NCBI GenBank assembly: GCA_911728455.2
Contig: OU452222.1
Location: 27,146,923-27,210,922 of the forward strand
Reading direction: 5' to 3'
DNA: 64,000 nucleotides
Origin: Marthasterias glacialis
Lineage: Eukaryota > Echinodermata > Asteroidea > Forcipulatida > Asteriidae
The position numbers were made by a program, and so were the translations under genes. Below, piece by piece: positions 1 through 13,100 of this stretch. A model generated the notes under the pieces. It did not search any database, was not told the origin of the DNA, and was given only the letters and a program-made list of their open reading frames with translations. The stretch's first letter is position 1. The number at the start of each line of letters is the position of its first letter.

Positions 1-399
1 ACTGAGTTATCCTCTTTGCCAATCCTACATTTTAGTTTCAGTTTAGTTTTATTACGCTTTACACTGGCATAAAAATATATAAATAGATAAAATTAAGATA
101 CAACGAAACAAAATTGAATAATCCAAGCCAGTGAGTGGCAAGGAAGAACAGGTGACCAGCACCTCTACAAAGCCGTCCGGCCACAAAAAAATGTCCCCCT
201 TATACCCACCCCCCAGTTAAAAAAACTAGAAATTTAGAGTTTGTGGACAAACACACGGTGTTCGGCATTTTAAAGTGATTTCATAATTGAAAATTTTAAG
301 GTCAATATTGTGTGCAAGTTTTTGTCTGCTTGTGCAATGCTGTACGGGCAAAATATTTATTTGTTCCTTTTGTTGATCTTTATGCATGACGGTTTGTCA
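1..399. other. AT-rich sequence, nothing recognised
   Basis: No coding potential, RNA gene or clear repeat boundary is seen. The repeat field described next begins at about 400. Confidence 0.5.
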
Positions 400-1856
400 T
401 ATGGAACTTCAACTTCCGGTTTTGATAGGAACTAAAGGTCAAATGGGGTCACACTTTTTACAAGATATCTAGAATTGGCCGAGAGCTGTAAATTGATGTA
501 GTGATTATTAATGTACCACTTTTCATTAAAAAGATATACAATTTTGTATGTACAAACTTATACTTCCGGTTTTGACCGGAAGTGAAGGTCAATGGGGTTA
601 CACATTGTAAAAATTTGTATAATCAGGTTATTATGTTAATATACAAATTTACGTTATTCAGATTTTTTATAAAAAAATTGTACTTCTGATTTCGACCGGA
701 AGTAAAGGTCAAATGGGGTCACACCCTGTGAAAGATTTGTTTAATAACTCAAGACCTTTCATGTGGTGTACAGATCATGTATGTAGCATACATGTATATG
801 ATTCTGGAGATATGACCATTTTAATATAAAACTTCAATTTAACGTAATGACGTCATCGATGACGTCATCATTCCAAAACTTTTTCTTTGTCAAGTACACA
901 ATGTGGTCTAGGTATATAGTAAATTTCAAGTCCGTACAAGCTTTAATTTGAGATAGTGAAATAATTTTTTTTCGACCTTGTGTACCATTTTCGTTGTGAC
1001 GTAGATATGACGTCATATATCACATTTCTAGAATGCTCATGAGCTAAAGAAAATAGTATGCATTGACAGTTTGTTCATATTTTCATTCACTTAGGCTCTA
1101 GAGCCCCAAATAACATGAGTTGTTACTTTAACTTCTGGTTTTGACCGGAAGTAAAGGTCAAATGAGGTCAAGTTGTGCAGGGCATTTGTAGAACTTTACA
1201 AGAGGTTTCATGTAGTGAAAGAATCTTGAACGTAGCGTTTTTGGTTCTGGAGATATACATTTTTAAATTATTTAACGTTTATTTGCTGTAATGACGTCAT
1301 CAATGACATCACCACTCCAAAAAAGTTGCGGTTTCGTCTACTCACCAAGGTTGATGTTCAAGTTTCAAGTTCATACAAGCTTCAGTTTTTTTTCAAAATT
1401 GGCGGAGAAGGTTCACTGAGAAGAAGACAAGGAAAAAAAACCAGACATAGAATTTTTGTTTATTACGGTGTTCGGTTGAACGTTACATGATGACGTAGTT
1501 CAAAAACATCGAACATAAAAAGATGAATTTGTATACAATGTTTGGTTTTTATAGTTAAACTTGTACCACACTTTGTAACAACTCCCGTTTTTTGACAAAT
1601 GTTTATGTTTTTGTTACATTGGCATCAGGTTTTTTGGTTTTATTTTGCACCTCAAAGCCCTTTAAAAATTTCGCTCATCTGGCAAAGGATGTTATGCATT
1701 ACAGATTTCAGAATCCCATTGAAATGTTTTAGAAAAGTGTGCCATAATGCGATCGTTAATGCAAAGCCACTCCAGATTTTTAGGTTTAGTTTTTCAACTG
1801 AAAATCTTATGTTACGATAAAAAAAGTCGGTTCTAAACGAAAGCAAGGTCAAACAC

Positions 1857-2637
1857 AGGGGGGGGGGGGGGGCGGACACGAAAAAGAAAAGGGCGCCATC
1901 AACGTTGATACTCGTCTCATTCGTGAGCCTGCCTTACACCAATGCACACACACACACGGACGCACGCACGCAGTCGGGCTCTGTCAAAAGCGAGCATACC
2001 CAGGCTGTGTGTGTGTAGCCGTTATTGACATCGTGCAATACACGGTTCGTCACCCTGACTGCTTGGTATACCATACCAACACACACAGATTCCGGACGCC
2101 GACTGGTCTACACATGAAACCGATAACGGAATTTACTATTTAATTCAAACGTTACATTTTGAAAATCATAAAAATCGATTGGGTAGAATGGGTGGATTTT
2201 TAAAAAAAGCTTCACAATGTTAGAAAACCATATATTAAAAGAAGAACTTGAAAAATCTCAGGGGTAGAATGGGCCAATTTGTCACTTTCGTCACGTTTTG
2301 TGACACTGTTTTAGGGGTGTCGGAATTTTCGTTCAAAGCAACATTACACATTGAATAACGGTATGATGATGTTGCCCGGCTACGTGCCTGGTGTTGGAGG
2401 GACGGATGCATTTTCCAATTTTTTTTTATTGATTTTTGACAAATTTTTGCATTTACTTCCACTCCAAAAATATTACAAATAAACTATGCATATATAATTG
2501 GTCAAATACTGCCTTACTTTTATCTAATTAAATCCATTCGTGTTAGAGCAGAAATTATTTACCCCTTTTTTTTAAATGGTACGTTCACACAGCGCCGCGG
2601 AAAGAATTGCGCAATATCGTGTCCGCCCCCCCCCCCT
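1857..2637. mobile_element. Non-autonomous DNA transposon with G-rich terminal inverted repeats
   Basis: The element starts AGGGGGGG, with GGCGGACACGA just inside. It ends TCGTGTCCGCC, then a C run and CCT, which is the inverse. It is flanked on both sides by the same 10 bp, GGTCAAACAC (1847-1856 and 2638-2647), read as the target-site duplication. A 9-10 bp duplication would suit a Mutator-like source, 8 bp a hAT source. The family is not assigned. No transposase frame is seen. It interrupts one unit of the surrounding repeat field, so it is younger than that unit. The left flank includes a CA microsatellite near 1945. Confidence 0.75.
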
Positions 2638-4705
2638 GGTCAAACACTAACAAAACACTTTTGTCGTAGAAAGACCATGAAAATAGCCTATTGGTAGCAT
2701 TTGTGGTTTTCAAGATATAAATTTTCTCGCTTTTTAATGTAATGACGTCATCAATGACGTCATCAGTCCAAAAAAGTGGTGGTTTTGGTGCGAGACGTTA
2801 TCACTCAACTATTGCGATTTTCCGCTCTGCACATAGCACTCAATGTTTCTAAAATCTTTATTCCCAACAGCGCCCTCTTTCGTTGGACCAAAGAGAGCGC
2901 CGTTGGGTATTCCCCCAAAAATTCGCGCCATATGAGTTTTACAAATTTTAAACTTTGATTCATTGTTTCAACGTTCAAATCAATCTCAATCTTGAGTTAT
3001 TCCGTAGATAACCTTGAAAGTTGTTTTTTGATGAAAAAACACGGGGGCGAACTTTGACCCAGGGTAACGACCCGGAAGTTAAGGTCGTACGATTTTGGCG
3101 TTAACTTTTCAAATGTTGTCCAAGTCTTTATCCATTTGATGCCTAAGTATGAACATCATAGCTTGTCATCAATGTCGTCATCATTCCAAAAAAGTGGCGG
3201 TTTCATCTACTCACTATTGCCTATGTACACAGTAAGTTTTAAGTTTGTACAAGCTTTACTTTTGTTTAAAATTGCTGGAGAAGGTTCGGAGGGAAAGAAG
3301 AACACGAGGAAAACTAGACATAGAATTTTTGTTTATTACAAAAATACGGTGTTCGGTTGAACGTTACATGATGACGTAGTTCAAAAACATTGAACATAAA
3401 AAGATGAATTTGTATACAATGTTTGGTTTTTATAGTTAAACTTGTACCACACTTTGTAACAACTCCCGTTTCTTGACAAATGTTTATGTTTTTGTTACAT
3501 TGGCATCAGGTTTTTTGGTTTTATTTTGCACCTCAAAGCCCTTTAAAAATTTCGCCCATCTGGCACGGGATATTGTACATACAGATTTTGCAATGCCAGT
3601 TGTACTATATTATTTCAATTATTTATTTGTATTTTCCTGTTTAACCTGACGTCAAGGTTAAATGGTTACGTTGAATGTTGTGTATGTCGTTTCTTAAGTT
3701 TCTTAAGTTATTACTAGCAAAAATTAAAAATTCAAATGTTTGGTTGAGAAATTATTTTTTGTTGAAGAATTTAATTTCAACCTCCGGTTTGAACAAGAAG
3801 CAAAGTTTATACTTGCGTAGATGGTTATTTTCCACTCACTATTCCCAACAACGCCTCTTTTGTTGGACCAAAGAGAGCGCTGTTGGGAATTCCCCAAAGT
3901 TCGTGGCATATGATTTGACAAATTCTAAACTTTGATTTCTTGTAATTTAATGCCACATGACGTCATTATAACGTTATTAGGTCTGTGGTGTAATGATACC
4001 AAGGTTCAACTATATCTGTTGAGTTTTAACGTTCAATCAATCTCAATCTTAAGTTCGAAAGTTGATTTTTTATGAAAAAACGAAGACAAGCTTTGACCCA
4101 GGGTAATGACCCAGAAGTTAAGGTTGTACGATTTCGACGTTTACTTTTTAAATGTTACTCAAGTCTTTATCTATCCGAAGCCGAAGTATAAACATCATCA
4201 TAGTTTTTATATTTGTTGAGATACAGCAACCAGCAAATGGTAATTTTTCAACGTTATATATTGTTTAATTCTGCTAAGAACGTGTATATAATATTATTGT
4301 TATCTGGTATTATTTCACAGTTTAGATGCAGTTTGAAGTTTGAACTATCTGTTTTTGTTTGTTCCACATATTATTTCAATAAAGCCATTGAACAGTAAAG
4401 AATAATTGTTACACAATGTGTCGTGAATTTATTGTTTCTTCCCACAAATGCAATAATGTTTGTTTGACATTGGCATCAGGTTTTATTTTGTTTTTTTGTT
4501 TTGCACCTAATGAAAGCCCTTTAAAATGTTTAAAATGTTCGCTCATCTGCCGTCATCATTCCAAAAAAGCGGCGGTTTCATCTACTCACTATTGCCTATG
4601 TACACAGTAAGTTTTAAGTTTGTACAAGCTTTACTTTTGTTTAAAATTGCTGGAGAAGGTTCGGAGGGAAAGAAGAACAGGAGGGGGAAAAAAACCAAAA
4701 AAAAA

Positions 4706-4853
4706 AACCCAGAACAATAACAATAGTTGTTCGGCTGTTGGCCGAACACCTAAAAAAACCCAGAACAATAATAATAGGTTTTCGGCTGGTAGCCGAACAC
4801 CTAAAAAAAACAAAACAATAACAATAGTTTTTCGGCTGGTAGCCGAACACCTA
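4706..4853. repeat. Three tandem ~50-60 bp hairpin units
   Basis: Three successive units each carry an A-rich part (CCCAGAACAATAACAATAG or close) and an inverted pair of the form TCGGCTGGTAGCCGAACACC. They form the 3' margin of the 0.4-4.9 kb repeat field. No function is inferred. Confidence 0.7.
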
Positions 4854-4961
4854 ATTAGGCCTACAGGTGTGGTATACATCAACGTGTAGCTTTTCCGGGA
4901 ATAGAAGATTTACTTGTTGTTTTCAGTTGAAAAATTACAACCGTTCGGATATCAATCAATT

Positions 4962-5392
4962 GGCGTGTCGTGGCCGAGCGGATAAGAACACCGGACTCAA
5001 GCTCTGGTGTCTCTGATCAGCAGAGTGTGGGTTCGAGTCCCGGTCGTGACACTTGTGTCCTTAAGCAAGACACTTTACCATTATTGCTTCGTCCTTCGGA
5101 TGGGACGTAAAGCCGTTGGTCCCGTGTGTTGTGTAATGCACGTAAAAGAACCCAGTGACACTTATCGCAAAGAGAAGGGGTTCGCCCCGGTGTTCCTGGT
5201 TTGATCGGCTGCAGATTGCGCCACAGCATCTTGTGAACCATTACATGGTGCTATGTAAAGGAACAGGTCTCATACTTCAAAAACGTAACTCATCATACCT
5301 CGCAGGAAACAAATATTGAGCGCTCTGAGACGCCCATAGGGTGTGATAAAGCGCTATATAAAAACTGCGTATTATTATTATTATTATTATTA
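4962..5392 (+). mobile_element. SINE with tRNA-Leu-like head (copy 1)
   Basis: The first ~90 bases resemble a leucine tRNA gene: an A-box-like GTGGCCGAGCGG, a long variable arm, and a B-box GGTTCGAGTCCCGG. The body follows (ACGTAAAGCCGTTGGTCCCG, then AGCGCTATATAAA) and the tail is (ATT)n. The 9-bp flank TATCAATCA occurs on both sides (4950-4958 and 5391-5399), as expected for LINE-mediated insertion. It resembles tRNA-derived SINE superfamilies of marine invertebrates. The exact family name is not assigned from sequence alone. Confidence 0.85.
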
Positions 5393-5692
5393 TCAATCAG
5401 ATGGTATATGCTCTCGCGGACACATGGATGAACGTTTTATGATTTCAGGGTATTGTTTTTATATTTATCAAAGCTAATAATTTTGTATATACTTGCAGGA
5501 GGCTTGTTCTTAGTAAAGACGTAAGTTGAAAACGATGATTGCGCTTTTGGCGTCATTCAGAGCAATTTTGTTTGATGAAGACTAAGATTTTAAATCTTGA
5601 ATACAAGCTTTAATTATCGCAAAAGACTAAGTCACGAAACGCCGGATTATCGGTGATGGTCAGATAAATCTGACTACCGTCTGCGTATTATG
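5393..5692. other. Spacer between two SINEs, nothing recognised
   Basis: About 300 bases of ordinary AT-rich sequence with no gene or repeat boundary that I can support. Confidence 0.5.
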
Positions 5693-6100
5693 GGGCGTGT
5701 CGTGGCCGAGAGGTTTAGCGCACCGGATTTAAGCTCTAGTGTTTCTGATCAACAGAGTGTGGGTTCGAGTCCCGGTCGTGACACTTGTGTCCTTAAGCAA
5801 GACACTTAACCATTATTGCTTCGTCCTTCGGGACGTAAAGCCGTAGGTCCCGTGTGTTGTGTAATGCACGTAAAAGAACCTAGTGACACTTATCGCTAAG
5901 AGAAGGGGTTTGCCCCGGTGTTTCTGGCAGTGGCTGCTGAATGCGCCGCAGCACCTTGTAAACCTTTATAAGGTGCTACATAAATGGGTCTCGTAATTCA
6001 AAACCTTAAAAAAAAATCTGTCGTGAAAAACTGTCTGGCACTGTGTGCTTTGTAGTGCGCCATATAAATGCTAAATATTATTATCATTATTATTATTATT
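5693..6100 (+). mobile_element. SINE with tRNA-Leu-like head (copy 2)
   Basis: It has the same head, body and ATT-rich tail as the copy 600 bases upstream, in the same orientation, and differs by scattered substitutions and short gaps. The head again carries GTGGCCGAG and the B-box GGTTCGAGTCCCGG. No confident target duplication was found. Confidence 0.83.
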
Positions 6101-6115
6101 AACAATACATTTGAT

Positions 6116-6403
6116 TGTAATAAAACCAACCTGTGAAAATGTCAGCTCATTTCGTTGATTCGTTTGCGAGAAAACGGTAAAAATGCATTCAGCATTTTTG
6201 TGCGCACTCTTATATTCAGAGTTTTCGTCTCACTGAGACGAAAACTAATTTTGGATCTTATCTCATTTATTATTAAAAAATGATAACACTTCAGGCAGAA
6301 ATTTCAAGGAAAGTTTTCTACCATCATTATCTTTATACAATGTAAGGTATATGTAAATCTGTGAACTTTTCTGTTTTTCTTCTTACCAATGTTGAGCTGG
6401 GGC
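6116..6403. mobile_element. Truncated copy of a TTAA-type short element
   Basis: This segment matches 32998-33290 over nearly its full length. Both contain the palindromic stretch TTTTCGTCTCACTGAGACGA and end in ACCAATGTTGAGCTGGGGC. The second copy is bounded by inverted repeats and TTAA. This one lacks the left terminal repeat, which is replaced by the tail of the neighbouring SINE. Confidence 0.7.
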
Positions 6404-6433
6404 CGTACGAAGCTTTAAGAGTGTCATGCCATA

Positions 6434-6679
6434 TACTTTAAAAAGTCCCGGGTCAGCATTGGCCCGTATCCCAGGCCCCAGAGAGCCTGTCTCTGTCTAT
6501 AGGTCAGGCTGACCCGGAAACTAGTTAAGACTGGAATTTCTCACTCTCATTCTGCGTCAGTTTGACTCCTTTCTAGGTCATTTTGACACAGTCCGGGTCA
6601 CACTGACCCCGAAACGGGTCAGGCCCCACCGGACCCGGAATCCGGGTCAATTCCGAACCGGGAATTTTTTTTTAGAGTG
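6434..6679. mobile_element. Short inverted-repeat element rich in GGGTCA half-sites (copy 1)
   Basis: It is bounded by ACTTTAAAAAG and TTTTTTTTAGAGTG, an imperfect inverted pair. It is filled with CCGGGTCA / TGACCCGG motifs in both orientations. A related copy lies at 17530-17778 with the cleaner ends CACTCTAAAAAC and TTTAGAGTG. It is non-coding and best read as a non-autonomous DNA transposon. Confidence 0.65.
6502..6608. promoter_or_regulatory. Two perfect GGTCAnnnTGACC palindromes
   Basis: GGTCAGGCTGACC lies at 6502-6514 and GGTCACACTGACC at 6596-6608. Both match the classical steroid-receptor (estrogen-response type) palindrome with 3-bp spacing. They lie inside a transposable element about 0.6 kb upstream of gene 1's first coding exon. 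Binding by any receptor is inference only, because the repeat structure of the element alone could produce such palindromes. Confidence 0.35.
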
Positions 6680-7171
6680 AAGATACTCAAATAACGAGAT
6701 ATTTTTATTTCCTAAGTCCTTATAAGTTCAAAATGGATTATGTCGACTTGTCCTGATAATTACCTTCGCTACGTACTGAAATTAGAAAGTCCACTTCTCA
6801 TCTTAGTTCCAGTAAGTTGTCTTATTGAGATTACTTACTTCGGAAAGTTGACTGTTTTTTATGTTCAATAGGTCGTTTTCTCTGCGGTACTCCTAGAGCC
6901 CAACAGACGTGCCGGTACATATTTCTCACGACAATTTCTCAGGGTTTTGTGGATGTTCGGAAGCGTGCTCACTTCAATATTGATTTCTTCGACTTTGGCA
7001 CTGTTTGAAATCGTGAGATTTCTCTGGAAGATCAGCATTGATATGAACTGACAAAAACCTGTACTATGTCTCCGTTTTTTATAGAATGTTGTATACTTTT
7101 TTATGCTTGAAAATATACAAAAAGATGGGCGATTTATTTTATACTATTTGTGTAATTTGCACAGAAAAAAA
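6680..7171 (+). other. Immediate upstream region of gene 1
   Basis: AT-rich sequence without a clear promoter. A good splice acceptor (TTTGCACAG, ending at 7164) sits seven bases before the gene 1 start codon. Genes 2-4 have the same arrangement. This implies a non-coding upstream exon somewhere in or before this stretch, which I cannot place. Weak similarity to the region before gene 2 (GCTTGAAAA...GATGGGYGAT) is visible. Confidence 0.5.
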
Positions 7172-10100
7172 ATGGATGGAAATCCATTCCGCGTACGGGG
7201 GCGGGGAGGAGGCAACCACGATGCCGGGCAAGGTTTTCGTCATAATGCAGGTAACCCTGGCCGTGGCCGCAGACAAGACCAGGGGCGTGGCCGAGGAAGG
7301 GGACAAGGGCGAGAACAAGGGCTTGCTCAAGGACGTGGACAAGGCTATGCAAGGTCAGAATTTAATATTAGCAAAGCAAACGTTTTACAGTTTATCAACA
7401 CAAAAATACTTTATACCCGCAATATTTTATTGCCATGACCGTTCATTTGATTTTTTTTTAAATACAGTTTCATCAAGAGTATTTTTTGCTCTTACTTTTC
7501 ATGTATCAACATTTTCACAATTTATTCTATGCCGGCTTGACTTTGACTACACAAGGAGACAGCGATCATTAGGGCTGGATAGCTCAGTTGGTAGAGCGTC
7601 GGCATGTTTAAGCGGTGGTCGCACGTTCAGATCCTGCTCCAGTCAATTTTAATTTTTCAACCCAAATTCTTTTGTACTTAACCCTATCAGGACCGGGAGG
7701 GGGAAATATGCCTCCATATTTTTGCCCATAATAGAATACTTTTAACCTGCATTTTTGTTTTACTAATCAGGCCAGAAATAATATAAATTTGTCAATTAAG
7801 CCTTATCATTGCTCCCTGGGACCTAGACGGTGATATTGACTTTTAATCGAAAAAATCGCAAAAACATTGTTCCCCCCCCCCCAAGAAATGATATAAATAA
7901 TGGAATATTAACTTAGTTATTAACTACGGTTGTAATTGTAGTGATCATGTTAAAATGAACAAGTATGCAGAGTTTCAAAACGTTTGGACAAAAAATACAG
8001 ACATTATGGGGAAAACTTGATTTTGGACCAAACATTTGCAAAAAAAAAAACCAATCCAAAACGCTCTCTAGTGACGATTTTTTTTAGAAATTTGTGGCAT
8101 GTTTGATGAAAATCGGTCGTTAACTTTGGAAAATACGGTGGGTGCTTTATGGGCCCCACTGGTCCTCGTATCTCCAAACAAAGTCCGGTCCCGATGGGTT
8201 AACTATACGTAAATGCCGTACTTATACACATACTATTAAATGACCGTTTATATTCACTAACGCTGAGAATTCGTGTGAACTTATAAAGACACTACCCTTA
8301 ACTTATCTCACCATACAGAAATGATCGCCCAAACCAGTTTGGTCGCCCAGACGGTGCACGACAGCAAACACATCACAGAGAACGTCAAACGAGACCTCCA
8401 GGTTATAAAAAACTTGAATCTCTGCTGTCGGCTGAGCCTCAAGAGGTAGTACAAGAACTGAATTCCTTTGGCAAGGGGTTAGAGAGTTTACTGAAAGAGC
8501 GTGAGATACGTCGTGATCTTATGGCTCTACTTATCGACGTGCTGGCTAAAGCCTGCGATTGTGAAAGCTCACCACAGTCTGTCATTAGGGTCCTGACTAT
8601 TGTCGTTGACGCGGACTTTCTCTCCCGGAACCTCACCAAACACATCTATAGCATGATGACAGAACATGAACATATGTATTTGATGAAAACATCTAACCAG
8701 ATTAAGTCGATACTAAAGCTGATGAAATCTCTTGTGCAGCGAGTCAAGACCAGCATAAAAGATGTACAGGTTGTGCTGACCGTCATTCAGGCAACTGATA
8801 AGACGCTGGGCATGAAAGGGTACCAATTGAGCGAAGAAACTGTCGGATTGATGGAGGAGCTTCTGACATTGTCATCGCAGATAGAAGATGAACGTGCCAT
8901 GATGAACTCAAGACAAAGGAGAGGCACAGAAGGTCCGCCGCCAAATGACTTCAGGGAGATCCCTATAATTCCAAGTATTGAGGAAATCAACACGGACGCT
9001 GAGCCATTCTTGAGAGCTAATGTAGTGCGCGGGAAATATGAGGATCTGAACCATTACCTAGACGTTCAGTTTCGTCTTCTACGACAGGACTTCCTGGAGC
9101 CTTTGAGGCTCGGGATCGCCCAGTATCTCATCCCTCAGACTGAGAATGGCAAAAAGAGTAAGGTGAAAGACATTCGAATCTACCATGATGTGAGTGTACA
9201 TTTTCCTATCTGTACCAACGAGGGGATAACCCATCGTGTTAGCTTCGATGTCACAAAGTTTGGCAAGATACGATGGCAGGCAACAAAGCGGCTTACCTTC
9301 GGTTCATTGGTTTGCTTGTCTAATGATGACTTCCAGACGGTAATTGTCTTTGCAACTGTCGCCAACAGGAAACCAGAGCACCTGCAACAAGGTTTGGTGG
9401 ATTTAAGATTTCAAGACATGGGACAGCTGGGAGATATTAAATCTTCGGATAAGTTCATCATGGCCGAGTCCTCTGCATACTTCGAGGCTTACCGTCATGT
9501 CTTGGAGGGTCTCCAGGAGGTAAGAGACAACAGCCTGCCACTGCAACGCTACATTATTGACGTCTCTAGCGATGTGAACCCTCCGCGGTACCTTCAAAGA
9601 AACAGAAATGCAACCTATGACCTGTCACCCTTGACAGCTGATAGTCCGGAAGAAAAAGTTGTTTTGGGGCTCCGCACTTTAAACTTGAGGAGAACAAATC
9701 CTCGAGCAAAAGCTGTGCAAGTTTTAAGTGAAGGAAGCTGGCCAAGAGCAGACATATTGCAGTTCGATGACTCACAGCTGGAAGCCGTTCGGGCAGCTCT
9801 CACACAAGAATTAGCTGTCATTCAGGGGCCGCCTGGTACCGGCAAAACATACATCGGTCTGAAGATTGTGCGGGCTCTGCTACATAACAGTTCTGTGTGG
9901 AACGCGGAAGAAGATGACAGTCCCGTCCTTGTGGTGTGCTACACAAACCATGCCCTTGACCAATTTCTTGAAGGCATATTAGAGTTCAATCAAAACATCG
10001 TCCGGGTTGGAGGTAGGAGTAACAGCGAGGACATGAAGAACAAGAATCTTAATTTCTTAAAGAGGGAGGAGCGTCGGCGTAGGAAAGTGCAGCGAGCAAT

Positions 10101-13100
10101 TCATCACCGAACAGGAGAAGTCCTAAGGGACATGTACACTCTACGTCAGCACATGGAGTTATCGCAACAAAAAGTAGAGAAAAGTATGAATGGGATAATC
10201 AGTGAAGTGTACCTGGAACAATTTATGACGAAGGACCACTATGCAACTCTAATGGTTGACTTGGGATATTCATTTCGGACGTCTCGCATATTGGAATGGT
10301 TGGGTGTGGCGGGTGGAAACTTTAGAGTTGCCGGAAATGAGCCAGACTTGGCTGCTGCTGCAGCCATGTGGGAAACAGTACCAGAACCAGATGATGCGGA
10401 GCAACAAGAAGAAGATGAGATAGAATTAGATGAACAGGCAGACATCTTAGCTGCGCAACGGATCCTTGATGATGATGAGGACGACTTCTTCAACTTCGGC
10501 GAGCACGCCCAGCAAGAAAACCACGTAGTCCTTGATTTAAATGAACTGGACAAGGAAGAAGCTAACGTTGACCCACAGCAGTGGCAGTATCAAACCAAAC
10601 AGAAAAAGAGGATGAAGAAAATGCTTCTACATAATCTGCGAAAACCTGATAGGATGACAAGAGAACAAGCTGAAAGAATTCATAATGTATGGACAATAAG
10701 ACTCATTGAAGACCGATGGCAGCTTTATCGCTATTGGGTTTCCGAGTATTGCAGTAGTGAGCGAAAAAGGATGGAAAGGGTCCAAGAGAGATATGAAAAT
10801 CTCTCCCAAGAACTAAAAGAGGTTCGCATAGAAGAGGACTTGGCAATTCTCCGTCGCGCTAACGTCATCGGCATGACAACAACGGGTGCTGCAAAGCACA
10901 GGAACATTCTTCATCGCGTTGGTCCTAAGATTGTGGTTGTTGAGGAGGCCGCTGAGGTCATGGAATCACACATTATAACTACACTGAGTGCAGATTGTCA
11001 GCATCTTATACTTATTGGTGATCACCAGCAATTGAGACCCAACCCTACCGTCTACCGGCTCGCTAAAACCTTTAATCTAGACATTTCACTCTTTGAGAGG
11101 ATGCTTAAAAATGGTGTCCCCTGTAAAACACTTGTTGAGCAGCACCGAATGCGTCCTGAGATCTCATCAATAATGAAAAACCACTTCTATCCAAAACTGC
11201 TTGACCATGACTTTGTCAAGGCATATCCCAAAGTTGCAGGAGTCAGCTCTGATATATTTTTCTTGGACCATGATATTCCTGAGCAGCACGAAAATGACTC
11301 TATGAGCAAGTCAAACCTTCACGAGGCAGAAGTGTTGGCAGCTTTCTGTAAGTACCTTCTACAGCAGGGGCAGTACCAGCCATCGCAGATCACCATCCTT
11401 ACAACTTATGTTGGTCAACTCTTTAACTTCAGGAAGCTTTTGAAAAGGTCTTTGTATAGTGGCGTGCGGGTCTGTGTAGTTGACAATTTTCAAGGAGAAG
11501 AAAATGACATAATCTTGCTGTCTTTGGTCCGTAGCAATCATGAAGGTCAAATTGGATTTTTAAAGGTGTCCAACCGAATGTGCGTGGCGTTGTCTAGAGC
11601 CCGGCACGGTTTTTATTGTATTGGCAATTTTCAAGCTCTTGCTCAAGGGGATGGACTTTGGAGAGATATCGTACATGAAGTCAAAAGTAAAGGAATACTG
11701 GGGAAACACTTGGAGTTGGTTTGTTCTAATCACCCTGAGAAAATGTCAAGGGTAAGTGTGGCAAGAGATTTTTTGAACGTTGCCGAGGGAGGTTGCAACA
11801 AGCCCTGCGAGTACCGGCTTAACTGTGGTCACAGCTGCACCTTGTTATGCCATCCGACCGATCTGGAGCACAAGGAATACAAGTGTATGAAACCCTGCAA
11901 CAAGGTCCTGAAATGTGGCCATAAATGCGCTCAACTGTGCTTTATTACTTGTGGCAAATGCACTCAACAAGTACCCAAGATGCTACCATGCGGACATCAG
12001 ATGAAGATTCCATGTCACCAGAATCCAGACACAGCCACTTGCAAAGAACGTTGTACCAAACGACTTGCCTGTGGACATGGATGCAAGAAGAGATGTGGGG
12101 AAGAGTGTACTCTCATCTGCGTCGAAACCACCGTCCGCAACGACTGGCCTTGTAAACATATGGTGACCGTAAAATGCAGCGACGGTCCCGAGCAGTGTCC
12201 AGAACCATGCAAATCAGATCTGAATTGTTCACACAAGTGTAAAGGTACTTGTGGCTCCTGTACACGAGGTCGGCTGCATAAACAATGCTCTCAAATTTGT
12301 GACCGCACTCTAGTTTGTGGGCATGCATGTGGTGCCTTGTGCACGAGAAACTGCCCACCTTGTATCAAGAAGTGTCAGAATAGGTGTGTGCACAGTAAAT
12401 GTCCTAGTCGTTGTGGAGACCCCTGCAAGCCTTGTCAGGAGCCGTGTTCGTGGCGCTGTCGTCACCACAAGTGTAGCATGAAATGCAGCGAGGTTTGTGA
12501 CAGACCGCCATGCAACATTCCTTGTAATAAGATGCTAAGGTGCGGTCACCCATGTATTGGTCTTTGTGGGGAGCCATGCCCAAAGAAATGCCGTGTGTGT
12601 AACAAAGAGGAGGTGACAACGGTCTTTTTTGGAGACGAAGACGAACCAAATGCCCGATTTGTTGAGCTTGAAGATTGTCAACACGTCATCGAAGTTAACG
12701 GTCTTGACAAATGGATGAGCTTAGAAAGTGAAGAAGATCAGTCAATTCAGTTGAAGGTTTGTCCGCTTTGTAAAACTCCCATTCGGCGCAATCTGCGCTA
12801 CGGCAGCATCATCAACGCGGCACTCAAAGACATTGAAACCGTCAAAGCTCGCATGTTTGGGAACAAACTGGACATTGCAGCCAAACGCAGGCAGGTTCGT
12901 GGTCTTTTACTCTACAGATACCGTTTACCAACCGGAGTCGCCAACGACTTTGAAGAGCAGATGGAAGCGCAGCTAAGTCTAGGGGAAGTGACAGCCATTG
13001 AGAATAAGCTGAACCTCCTGCTTGCCATAGAAAAGGCAAAGAAGAGGGCTGATGATACAGATACCGGGCTCCTTGTGGAGAAATCGGAAGTGAAAACAAA

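Larger units (their letters stand above)
400..4860. repeat. Diverged tandem repeat field with TGACGTCA palindromes
   Basis: A set of related units recurs here. One theme is a CTTCCGGTTTTGACCGGAAG palindrome followed by AAGGTCAAATGGGGTCACAC (about 410, 565, 690 and 1130). Another is paired TGACGTCATC motifs (about 845-865, 1292, 2744). A long block at about 1315-1700 (Cys-free, non-coding, ending in a GGCATCAGG stretch) recurs almost unchanged at about 3178-3590 and in shortened form at 4440-4680. Allowing for a 791-bp insertion between the first two copies, the spacing is about 1080 bp. A hairpin of the type CCCAACAGCGCCCTCTTT / AAAGAGAGCGCCGTTGGG occurs at about 2868-2912 and 3842-3890. Short open frames here arise from repeats and are not considered genes. 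Confidence 0.75.

Noticed and set aside
4962-5050. Functional tRNA-Leu gene
   Set aside because: The tRNA-like part is the head of a SINE with body, ATT tail and target duplication. A second copy follows 730 bases later with changes in the stems.
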